Below are positions 1 through 6,667 of a DNA stretch of 8,277 bases, in pieces. Below the pieces are notes generated by a model. The model was not told where the DNA came from. It worked only from the letters and a program-made list of their open reading frames with translations, and did no database searches. The translations under genes and the position numbers were made by a program. The stretch lies in NCBI GenBank assembly GCA_938003515.1, contig CALKYL010000458.1, positions 1 through 8,277 of the forward strand. Reading direction: 5' to 3'. Numbering within the stretch: the first letter of the stretch is position 1; the number at the start of each line of letters is the position of its first letter. This DNA is from an uncultured bacterium (GTDB taxonomy: Bacteria > Planctomycetota > UBA1135 > UBA2386).

Positions 1-741
1 GGCGAAGCCCTCGATGCGGAAGTTGCTCGGGTGCACCTTGAGCCACGCCGCCGTGCGCTCCGTCGTCGCACCGACGAAGTCGGCGAGGTGCGTCTTGTTG
101 GTCGCGCCGACCTCCACCATGGTGCAGCCGGCGCGGCGCATGACGTCGGGGACCCGGAAGCCCCCGCCGATCTCGACCAGCTCGCCGCGCGAGACGACGA
201 CCTCGCGTCCCGCGGTCAGGGCGGCGAGCATCAGGGTCGTCGCGGCGGCGTTGTTGTTGACGACGAGGGCCCCGCCGGCGCCGGTCAGCCCGCACAGGAG
301 CGCCGCGACCGCCAGCTCCCGCTGGTCGCGCTCGCCGCTCGAGGGATCGACCTCGACGATCGCGTAGCCCGCGGCGGACGCCAGCGCGTCGACCGCCGAC
401 GGCGCCAGCGGCGCGCGCCCGATGCCCGTGTGCAGCACGACGCCGGTCGCGTTGTAGACCCGTTCGTGGCGCCGGCGCGCGGCGAGCGCGCAGCGCGCGG
501 CGAGCTGCTGCACCAGGGCCTCCGGGGCGCAGCGGCGGGCGAGCGCGGCGTCGTCGAGCGTGCCGTCGAGCACGCCCGCGCGCAGCTCGTCGACCAGCGC
601 GCGCGCGGCGCGCGTCAGCAGCGGACGCGGTTGGCGCGACAGCCCGTCGAGCCGCAGCAGCTGGTCGACGGAGGGCAGCGCGCCCCGCGCGGAGGAACGG
701 TCGCTGTCGGTCCTGGGCATCGGGGGAGCGCGCGCTACCAT
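1..741 (-). CDS. selA: L-seryl-tRNA(Sec) selenium transferase (selenocysteine synthase), N-terminal part, cut by the window edge
   Basis: SelA is a PLP enzyme that converts Ser-tRNA(Sec) to Sec-tRNA(Sec) using selenophosphate, in the cytoplasm. The reading frame was made by reverse-complementing the left end; it is open to position 1. Counting from the ATG at 720, it shows LPSVDQLL (15-22, N-terminal domain), NATGVVLHTGIGRAPL (90-105), VVNNNAAA (153-160), SRGELVEIGGGFRVPDVM (177-194), GATNKTH (205-211) and KVHPSNFRIEGF (228-239). These align almost without gaps to E. coli SelA. The PLP-binding lysine and C-terminal domain lie beyond the left edge. Two in-frame starts exist: ATG 741 (AGGGG-like Shine-Dalgarno six bases upstream; used here) and ATG 720 (no visible Shine-Dalgarno). 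The gene is divergent from recJ. selB often follows selA in bacteria, so it may lie just outside the window. Identity is secure; the start is uncertain. Confidence 0.95.
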   Translation of the reverse strand, partial: MVARAPPMPRTDSDRSSARGALPSVDQLLRLDGLSRQPRPLLTRAARALVDELRAGVLDGTLDDAALARRCAPEALVQQLAARCALAARRRHERVYNATGVVLHTGIGRAPLAPSAVDALASAAGYAIVEVDPSSGERDQRELAVAALLCGLTGAGGALVVNNNAAATTLMLAALTAGREVVVSRGELVEIGGGFRVPDVMRRAGCTMVEVGATNKTHLADFVGATTERTAAWLKVHPSNFRIEGFA

Positions 742-742
742 A
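736..742. promoter_or_regulatory. Possible overlapping -10 elements for divergent selA and recJ
   Basis: The seven bases TACCATA read as TACCAT on the plus strand (736-741) and TATGGT on the minus strand (742-737). Each matches the TATAAT consensus at four of six positions. This is one of the few A/T-bearing spots between the two start codons. A plus-strand start near 748 would leave recJ a leader of about six bases; a minus-strand start near 730 would allow selA only from ATG 720. I see no good -35 hexamer at 16-18 bp on either side, so this is a suggestion only. Confidence 0.2.
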
Positions 743-753
743 CCGCACCCCTG

Positions 754-2487
754 ATGCTCCGCGCTGCCTTCGACACGCCCCGACCGGATCCGCGCGAGCA
801 GGCGCTGGCGCGCACGCTCGGGCTGCCGGACCTGGTCGCCCGGGTCATGCTGGCCCGCGGCATCGACAGCCCGGAGCAGGCGAAGAGCTTCCTGCGGCCC
901 GACCTCGGCAGCCTCGGCGATCCGTTCCGGTTCGCGGACATGCAGAAGGCCGTCGACCGCGTGCGCGAGGCGCTGCGCCGCGGCGAGCCGATCCTGATCC
1001 ACGGCGACTACGACGTCGACGGCGTCAGCGGCACCGTCCTGCTGCACAAGTTCTTCGGCCTGCTGCACGGCACCAGCCGCCCCTACATCCCGGCGCGCGC
1101 CGACGGCTACTCGTTCTCCCGGACCAGCGTGCGCACGATCCTCGCCGGCGGCTTCCCGCTGGTGGTGTCGGTGGACAACGGCACCAACGCGGTCGCCGAG
1201 ATCGCCGAACTGCAGGCGCACGGGGTCGACGTCCTGGTCACCGACCACCACGGCACCAGCGAGAACGTCGCCGACGCCTTCTGCGTGCTCAACCCGCGCC
1301 TGCCCGGGGCCGGCTACCCCGACCGCGACCTCGCCGGCTGCGGGGTCGCGTTCTGCCTCGTCGCGGCGATCGCCGAGTCGCTGTCGGGCAGCATGCGCCG
1401 CAGCGCCGAGTTCGCCGAGTTCCTGATCGACGCGATGGGCTACGTCGCCCTCGGCACGGTCGCCGACGTGGCGCCGCTGCGCGGCGAGAACCGCACGCTG
1501 GTCTTCCACGGCCTGCGCTCCCTGGCCGTCAGCCGCAACCCGGGCATCCGCGCGCTGATGGACGCGGCCGGCCTGCTGCACCGCGGCGCCGGCGTCGAGG
1601 ACATCGCCTTCCGGATCGCGCCGCTGATCAACGCGGCCGGCCGCGTCGGCCACGCCGACGACGCGGTCGCGCTGCTGTGCGCGCCCGGCTACGTCGAGGC
1701 GCAGGCGGCCGCGCGCGTCCTGGAGCAGCACAACGAGGCGCGCCGCCGCGTCGAACGGCAGGTGCAGGACGAGGTCGTGCGGCTGGCGGCGGAGGAGCGC
1801 GGCCCGGTGGTCGTGCTCGGCTCCGACCAGTGGCACCCCGGCGTGCTCGGCATCGTCGCCGCGCGCGTCGCCGAGTCGACGGCCAAGCCCGTGCTGCTGG
1901 TCGCGTTCCATGGCGACGTCGGCCGCGGCTCGGGGCGCTGCACGACCGGCCTGCACCTGCGCGACGCGCTCGGCGAATGCGCGGACCTGCTCGTCGCCCA
2001 CGGCGGACACGCCGCCGCCGCCGGGCTCGAGGTCCGCCGCGACCGCTTCGACGCGTTCCGCGACCGCTTCGCCGAGGTCTGCGCGCGCCGCGCGCCCGGC
2101 GAGCCGCCGCTGTGCGTCGACGGCCTGGCCCGCTTCGGCGAACTCGACCCGCAGACGGTGCGCCGGCTCGAGATGCTCGGCCCGTTCGGCAACGGCCACC
2201 CGCGCCCGCGCTTCGTCACGCACGGCGTGCAGCTCGTCGGCAGCCCGTTCGTCGACGTGCGCGGCGAGCACGTGCGCGTGCGCGTCGCGGACGACGGCCA
2301 GCTGCTGCCGGCGCGCATCGTGCGCGGCGTCGCGCACTTCGAGGCCGTGCGCAACCGCCGCGGCCCGTGGAGCATCGCCTACACGCCGCGCATCAACGCG
2401 CGCGGCGAAGACGGCCCCGTGCAGCTCGACGTGCACGACCTCTGCGCCGCCGACGACGCGCCGGCCAGCCGGCAGGCAACCCCGTGA
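754..2487 (+). CDS. recJ: Single-stranded-DNA-specific 5'-3' exonuclease RecJ
   Basis: RecJ degrades 5'-ended single-stranded DNA in RecF-pathway recombination, mismatch repair and base-excision repair. It is a DHH phosphoesterase that uses Mn or Mg. From ATG 754 the product is 577 residues, the length of E. coli RecJ. Seen in order: HGDYDVDGVSGT (83-94, motif I), VDNGTN (140-145, motif II), TDHH (163-166, motif III), GTVADVAPL (234-242, motif IV), RIAPLINAAGR (287-297), then the DHHA1 part with GRGSGR (390-395) and HGGHAAAAGL (416-425), and an OB-fold region starting near GPFGNGHPRPRF (476-487). The metal-binding Asp and His residues are all present. The frame is open far upstream, but that stretch is antisense to selA and has no RecJ similarity, so ATG 754 is chosen although no Shine-Dalgarno precedes it. 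Translation of the next gene is coupled through a GTGA overlap. Confidence 0.95.
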   Translation: MLRAAFDTPRPDPREQALARTLGLPDLVARVMLARGIDSPEQAKSFLRPDLGSLGDPFRFADMQKAVDRVREALRRGEPILIHGDYDVDGVSGTVLLHKFFGLLHGTSRPYIPARADGYSFSRTSVRTILAGGFPLVVSVDNGTNAVAEIAELQAHGVDVLVTDHHGTSENVADAFCVLNPRLPGAGYPDRDLAGCGVAFCLVAAIAESLSGSMRRSAEFAEFLIDAMGYVALGTVADVAPLRGENRTLVFHGLRSLAVSRNPGIRALMDAAGLLHRGAGVEDIAFRIAPLINAAGRVGHADDAVALLCAPGYVEAQAAARVLEQHNEARRRVERQVQDEVVRLAAEERGPVVVLGSDQWHPGVLGIVAARVAESTAKPVLLVAFHGDVGRGSGRCTTGLHLRDALGECADLLVAHGGHAAAAGLEVRRDRFDAFRDRFAEVCARRAPGEPPLCVDGLARFGELDPQTVRRLEMLGPFGNGHPRPRFVTHGVQLVGSPFVDVRGEHVRVRVADDGQLLPARIVRGVAHFEAVRNRRGPWSIAYTPRINARGEDGPVQLDVHDLCAADDAPASRQATP

Positions 2488-3143
2488 CGACCGCTCCGCC
2501 CGCTCCCGAGACGTATCCCGGCCCGCCGCCCCCGCATCTCCGCCACGGCCCGCTGCGCCGGCTGTACGAGTGGGTGCTGCACTGGGCCTACACCCCGTAC
2601 GCGGTGCCGGCTCTGTTCGTGCTGAGCTTCGCCGAGAGCAGCTTCTTCCCGATCCCGCCCGACGTGCTGCTGATCGCGCTGTGCATCGGCGAGGTGAAGA
2701 AGAGCTACCGCTTCGCGCTGTGGTGCTCGGTCGCGTCGGTGCTCGGCGGCATGGCGGGCTACGGCATCGGCGCGTTCCTGTGGGACCTCGAGGCCGTGCG
2801 CGAGTTCTTCTACACGTGGATCCCGGGCGTCGACGAGCGCAGCGTCGCGCGGGTCGGCGCGCTCTACGACGAGTGGAACTTCTGGGTCGTGTTCGCCGCC
2901 GCGTTCACGCCGATCCCGTACAAGGTGTTCACGATCCTCGCCGGGGTCTTCGGCATCCACTTCGCGATGTTCGTGCTCGCGTCCGCCGTCGGCCGCTCGG
3001 CCCGCTTCTTCCTCGTCGCGTGGCTGTTCAAGACCTACGGCCCGCCGATCAAGGGCTTCATCGAGAAGCGCTTCGCGCTGGTCACGTTCCTGGCGGCGGT
3101 GCTGCTGGTCGGCGGCTTCGTCGCCGTCAAGTACCTGCTGTGA
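2484..3143 (+). CDS. DedA/YqaA-type (SNARE-associated, VTT-domain) inner-membrane protein
   Basis: This 219-residue integral membrane protein resembles the YqaA branch of the DedA superfamily. DedA proteins are implicated in membrane homeostasis and in lipid-carrier or phospholipid flipping; the role of the YqaA branch is poorly defined. A proline-rich cytoplasmic N-terminus (1-35) precedes hydrophobic stretches at about 37-67, 78-100, 132-156, 158-181 and 197-216. Family signatures are FAESSFFPIPPDVLLIAL (49-66; acidic residue plus prolines typical of a re-entrant loop) and FTPIPYKVFTILAGVFGI (141-158), followed by GRSARFF (170-176). The start is GTG 2484, whose GTGA overlaps the recJ stop; the next in-frame Met (residue 90) would delete the first signature. 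Co-transcription and translational coupling with recJ are likely, but I know no functional link between the two. Family assignment is firm; substrate unknown. Confidence 0.87.
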   Translation: MTTAPPAPETYPGPPPPHLRHGPLRRLYEWVLHWAYTPYAVPALFVLSFAESSFFPIPPDVLLIALCIGEVKKSYRFALWCSVASVLGGMAGYGIGAFLWDLEAVREFFYTWIPGVDERSVARVGALYDEWNFWVVFAAAFTPIPYKVFTILAGVFGIHFAMFVLASAVGRSARFFLVAWLFKTYGPPIKGFIEKRFALVTFLAAVLLVGGFVAVKYLL

Positions 3144-3195
3144 GACCGCCGTCGCCGTGAGCCCGCGCCGGGCGGGGCGTCTCGCCACGGCGAGG

Positions 3196-3225
3196 TTGAC
3201 GCGCCCGCGGGCCGCCCCCGACGAT
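3196..3225 (+). promoter_or_regulatory. Candidate promoter for the lipoprotein gene, possibly leaderless
   Basis: TTGACG (3196-3201) is an excellent -35 match. Eighteen bases later GACGAT (3220-3225) is a weak -10 (three of six). The expected transcription start, six to seven bases further on, falls at or next to the ATG at 3232. No Shine-Dalgarno is seen before that ATG, so a leaderless mRNA would be consistent. The weak -10 keeps confidence low. Confidence 0.25.
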
Positions 3226-3231
3226 GCCTAC

Positions 3232-3822
3232 ATGCACGCGAAGACCGCCCTCGCCGTTCTGTCCCTGTGGCTCGCCGGCTGCGCCGCCTCCCCGTTCGGG
3301 CCGACGCCCGGCGAAGACGTCATGCTCGTGCCCGCGGACGGGCGCATCGAGCTCGGCCTCGACCGGCACGGCCGCATCGTCGAGGTCGAGTACCACTGCC
3401 GGATCGACGACGTGCCGCCGGCCGCGCGCCGCGCGGTCGAAGCGCTGCTGCCCGGCGGCGAGGTCGTCGGCTGCGAGAAGGAGAACCACGGCAGCACGCT
3501 CTACTACGAGATCGCCAAGCGGGTCGACGGCCGCGAGGTCGAGATCATGGTGACGCCCGACGGGCGCGTGCACGCGCGCGAGCTGGAGGTGCCCGCGACC
3601 GGCGTCCCGGACGCGGTGCTCGAAGCCGCGGCGAAGGCCGTGCCCGGCGGCACCCGCACCAAGGTCGAGGAGGCGCGCGACGGCGCCAACAACCTGCTCG
3701 AGTACCACGTGAAGGCGACCTTGGCCGGCGTCGCATACAAGGCGGTCCTGACGCCCGCCGGCAAGCTGCTGCGGCTGCTGCGCGAGACGACCGCCGAGGT
3801 CGAGGTGCCGGTCGCGCGCTAG
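3232..3822 (+). CDS. Small lipoprotein with repeated PepSY-like units, function unknown
   Basis: The product has 196 residues. The N-terminus has a Lys at 4, a hydrophobic core, and a lipobox LAGC with Cys17, so a signal-peptidase-II lipoprotein is predicted. An upstream in-frame GTG (3157) would add 25 Arg-rich residues and bury the signal peptide, so ATG 3232 is preferred. The mature part holds two similar units (about 59-121 and 123-193). Each starts with a VP helix ending in PGG, continues with a Glu-rich strand and a Tyr strand (LYYEI, LEYHV), and ends with a hydrophobic strand and a turn (VTPDGRV, LTPAGKL). A half unit precedes them (39-55, LDRHGRIV). This matches the general pattern of PepSY-like/BLIP-like domains. 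Cys56 and Cys81 could form a disulfide. It is 88 bases downstream of the membrane protein gene and 70 upstream of polA. PepSY-like proteins are often suggested to inhibit or modulate envelope proteases; that role is not shown here. Confidence 0.8.
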   Translation: MHAKTALAVLSLWLAGCAASPFGPTPGEDVMLVPADGRIELGLDRHGRIVEVEYHCRIDDVPPAARRAVEALLPGGEVVGCEKENHGSTLYYEIAKRVDGREVEIMVTPDGRVHARELEVPATGVPDAVLEAAAKAVPGGTRTKVEEARDGANNLLEYHVKATLAGVAYKAVLTPAGKLLRLLRETTAEVEVPVAR

Positions 3823-3892
3823 CGGCCTGCGGTCGGCGCGGGCGGCTTCGAAATGCCTGGACCGCGCCGCGCCGTCTGCTCAAGTAGCCCGC

Positions 3893-6634
3893 GTGAGCGG
3901 TGACGACGCGCCACGGAGACGGCTCTTCCTGATCGACGGTACGGCCCTCGCCTACCGCAGCTTCTTCGCCTTCCAGGGCACCGGCCGGTCGCCGCTGACG
4001 ACCGAGAGCGGCCACCCGACGGCGGCGACCTACGGCTTCTGCACGACCCTGCGCGCGCTGCTCGAACGCGAGCGGCCCGACGCGGTCGCGATCGCGTTCG
4101 ACGGGCCGCGCAGCGACCTGCTGCGCACCCGCATCTACCCGGAGTACAAGTCGACCCGGGCCAAGATGCCCGACGACATGCAGGTGCAGCTCGACGACAT
4201 CCGGGAGGCCGTCGACGGCTTCGGCCTGACGCTCGTCGGCGCGGACGAACACGAGGCGGACGACGTCATCGGCACGCTGGCCGTGCGCGGCCGCGACGCG
4301 GGCATGGAGGTGTTCGTCGTGACCGGCGACAAGGACTTCCTGCAGATCGTCGACGACCGGGTCAAGCTGTGGAACCTGCGCAGCTCGACCCAGAAGCCCG
4401 AGATCCTCGACGCCAAGGCGGCAGAGGCGAAGTGGGGCGTGCCGCCACGGCAGATGGTCGACCTCCTGGCGCTCGTCGGCGACAGCTCGGACAACGTGCC
4501 CGGCGTGCCGAGGGTCGGCAAGAAGACCGCCGTCGACCTGCTGCGCCAGTTCGGCTCGCTCGACGGCGTCTACGAGCACCTCGACGACGTCGACAAACCG
4601 TCGATCAAGAAGTCGCTCGCCGAGCACCGGGAGCAGGCGCGTCTGTCGCGGGAGCTCGTGACCCTGCGGCTCGACCTGCCGCTCGACGTCGACGTCGCGG
4701 CGCTGCCGCCGCCGACCCCGGACCCCGACAAGCTGCGGCCGCTGTTCCAGCGGCTCGAGTTCCGCAACCTGCTGGGCGACCTCGCCAGCCGGGCCGCGCC
4801 GCAGGAGCACGTCGAGCAGCGCTACTCGGTCGTCGGCACCCGAGCGGAGCTCGACGCGCTGCTCGGGCGGATCGCGAAGTCGGAGCGCGTCGGCGTCGCG
4901 GCCGAGACGTCGGGCGGCCGCGCGCCGGCGGCGCGGCTCGTCGGGGTCGCGTTCGCGCTGGCCCCGGGCGAGGCCGTCTACGTTCCGCTCGACGCCGACC
5001 CGCCGCTGCTGCCCGGCGGCCGCGACGCCGTGCTCGCGCGCCTGCGCGACGCGCTGGCGGCCGCGACGCCGGCGAAGGACACGCACGACCTCAAGCGGCT
5101 GCTCGCGGCGTTCGGCCCCGAGGAGCTGACGCTCGGCGGCGTCGACTGCGACACGATGCTGGCGAGCTACTGCGCCGAGCCGGGGCTTCGCTCGCACTCG
5201 CTCGCCGACCTCGCGCTCAAGCACTTCGCCTACAAGAAGACCGCGCAGAAGGACGTGCTCGGCGCCGGCAAGAAGCAGCGCACCTTCGCGGAGGTCGATC
5301 CCAGGCTCGTCGGCGAGTACGTCTGCGAGGAAGCGGACCTCGTCGCGCGGCTCTCGCAGCCGCTGCGCGAGGCGCTGACGCGGCACGAGACCGAGGCGCT
5401 CTACCGCGAGCTCGAGCTGCCGCTCGTGCCGGTGCTGCTCGACATGGAGCAGCAGGGCATCGCCATCGACCAGCAGCACCTCGCGCGCCTCTCGACCGAG
5501 CTGCAGGAGCGGCTCGAGGAGCTGCAGGAGCGGGTGTTCGAGCGGGCCGGCCACGAGTTCAACCTCGGCTCGCCGCAGCAGCTCGGCGTCGTCCTGTTCG
5601 ACGAGCTCGAGGTGCACCGGCTCGCCGAGCAGCCGAAGCCGCGCCGCACGCCGACCGGGCAGTACAAGACCGACCACGAGGTGCTGGAGCGGCTGGCGAA
5701 GAAGCACGAGGTGCCGCAGCTCGTGCTCGAGTGGCGCCAGCTGCAGAAGCTGAAGGGCACCTACGTCGACAGCCTGCCGGCGCTCGTGTCGCCCGCCACC
5801 GGCCGCGTGCACACGACGTTCAACCAGGCGGTCGCCGCCACCGGCCGGCTGAGCAGCGAGGATCCGAACCTGCAGAACATCCCGATCCGGACCGAGGAAG
5901 GCCGCAAGGTGCGCGCGGCGTTCGTCGCGCGCGCGCCGGACTGGCGCCTGCTGTCGGCCGACTACTCGCAGATCGAGCTGCGCATCATGGCCCACCTGTC
6001 GGGCGACAAGGCGCTGCTCGAGGCGTTCCAGCGCGGCGAGGACATCCACGCCCGCACCGCCGCGCTGGTGCACGGCATGCTGCCGAACCTGGTCACGCCC
6101 GAGCTGCGCAACCAGGCCAAGATCGTCAACTACGGCCTGATGTACGGCATGGGCGCGTCGCGGCTCGCGGCCGAGACCGGCATGCGGCCGCCCGAGGCGA
6201 AGCGCTTCATCGACGGCTACTTCCGCGCGCTGCCTGGCATCAAGCGACACCTCGACGCGTCGCTGCAGCAGGCCCGCGACGAGAAGGAGGTGCGCACGAT
6301 GTTCGGCAGGCGCCGGCCGCTGCCCGACATCGACTTGACCAACGCGATGCAGCGCATCGCCGCCGAGAACATGGCGGTCAACACGCCGATCCAGGGCGCG
6401 GCCGCCGACATCGTCAAGCGCGCCATGCTCGCCGTGCACGGCGCGCTGACGCGCCGGCGGCTGCGCGCGCGGCTCATCCTGCAGGTACACGACGAGCTGG
6501 TGCTCGACGTGCCGAAGGACGAGCTCGCGGAGGTCGAACGGATCGTGCGCGACGCGATGTCCGGCGCCGCGGAGCTGCGCGTGCCGCTCGAGGTCTCGGT
6601 CGGCTCCGGCCGCAGCTGGCTCGAGGCGCACTGA
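3893..6634 (+). CDS. polA: DNA polymerase I, with 5'-nuclease and polymerase intact and proofreading site degenerate
   Basis: PolA (913 residues, close to E. coli 928) removes RNA primers and flaps and fills gaps. The 5' nuclease (about 1-300) shows LIDG (13-16), FDGPRSD (69-75), EADD (121-124), TGDKD (144-148) and GDSSDN (196-201), so its metal-binding Asp/Glu set is complete. The 3'-5' exonuclease fold (about 311-495) is present, but an E. coli alignment gives D355 as Ala336, D424 lost next to a three-residue deletion (KRLL, 401-404), and D501 as Glu480. Only E357 (Glu338) and Tyr497 (Tyr476) remain. The polymerase has motif A DYSQIELR (690-697), motif B RNQAKIVNYGLMYG (739-752; Lys743, Tyr747) and motif C QVHDELV (864-870; Asp867, Glu868). 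GTG 3893 lies ten residues before the nuclease core, with no alternative nearby and no clear Shine-Dalgarno. The gene ends convergently with the minus-strand unknown gene. Confidence 0.97.
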   Translation: MSGDDAPRRRLFLIDGTALAYRSFFAFQGTGRSPLTTESGHPTAATYGFCTTLRALLERERPDAVAIAFDGPRSDLLRTRIYPEYKSTRAKMPDDMQVQLDDIREAVDGFGLTLVGADEHEADDVIGTLAVRGRDAGMEVFVVTGDKDFLQIVDDRVKLWNLRSSTQKPEILDAKAAEAKWGVPPRQMVDLLALVGDSSDNVPGVPRVGKKTAVDLLRQFGSLDGVYEHLDDVDKPSIKKSLAEHREQARLSRELVTLRLDLPLDVDVAALPPPTPDPDKLRPLFQRLEFRNLLGDLASRAAPQEHVEQRYSVVGTRAELDALLGRIAKSERVGVAAETSGGRAPAARLVGVAFALAPGEAVYVPLDADPPLLPGGRDAVLARLRDALAAATPAKDTHDLKRLLAAFGPEELTLGGVDCDTMLASYCAEPGLRSHSLADLALKHFAYKKTAQKDVLGAGKKQRTFAEVDPRLVGEYVCEEADLVARLSQPLREALTRHETEALYRELELPLVPVLLDMEQQGIAIDQQHLARLSTELQERLEELQERVFERAGHEFNLGSPQQLGVVLFDELEVHRLAEQPKPRRTPTGQYKTDHEVLERLAKKHEVPQLVLEWRQLQKLKGTYVDSLPALVSPATGRVHTTFNQAVAATGRLSSEDPNLQNIPIRTEEGRKVRAAFVARAPDWRLLSADYSQIELRIMAHLSGDKALLEAFQRGEDIHARTAALVHGMLPNLVTPELRNQAKIVNYGLMYGMGASRLAAETGMRPPEAKRFIDGYFRALPGIKRHLDASLQQARDEKEVRTMFGRRRPLPDIDLTNAMQRIAAENMAVNTPIQGAAADIVKRAMLAVHGALTRRRLRARLILQVHDELVLDVPKDELAEVERIVRDAMSGAAELRVPLEVSVGSGRSWLEAH
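5498..5533 (+). repeat. Two copies of a 15-bp direct repeat inside polA, offset by 21 bp
   Basis: GAGCTGCAGGAGCGG occurs at 5498-5512 and again at 5519-5533, an offset of exactly seven codons. It encodes ELQER twice (residues 536-540 and 543-547) in the long thumb helix of the polymerase. The spacing fits a helical heptad, so this is probably coding constraint with a possible small duplication rather than a mobile or regulatory repeat. Confidence 0.6.
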
Positions 6635-6667
6635 GGAACGGGCGCTCCGGCACGGCGACGCCGCGCG

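Noticed and set aside
31..753. Upstream extension of the recJ frame
   Set aside because: It is antisense to selA, which has clear family motifs on the minus strand, and the extension resembles no RecJ sequence. RecJ from 754 already has the full family length.
1677..2483. Upstream extension of the membrane-protein frame into recJ
   Set aside because: Arg/Ala-rich shadow of recJ; the real protein begins at the GTG overlapping the recJ stop.
3823..3892. Promoter for polA (TTCGAA near 3847)
   Set aside because: No acceptable -10 at 16-19 bp spacing; TCAAGT at 3880 is about 27 bp away.
3545..6631. Very long open frame on the minus strand opposite polA (over 1000 codons)
   Set aside because: It runs antisense to an unambiguous polA, has Arg/Ala/Gln/His-rich composition typical of the complement of high-GC codons, and shows no domain. 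GC-rich DNA lacks stop codons in such frames.
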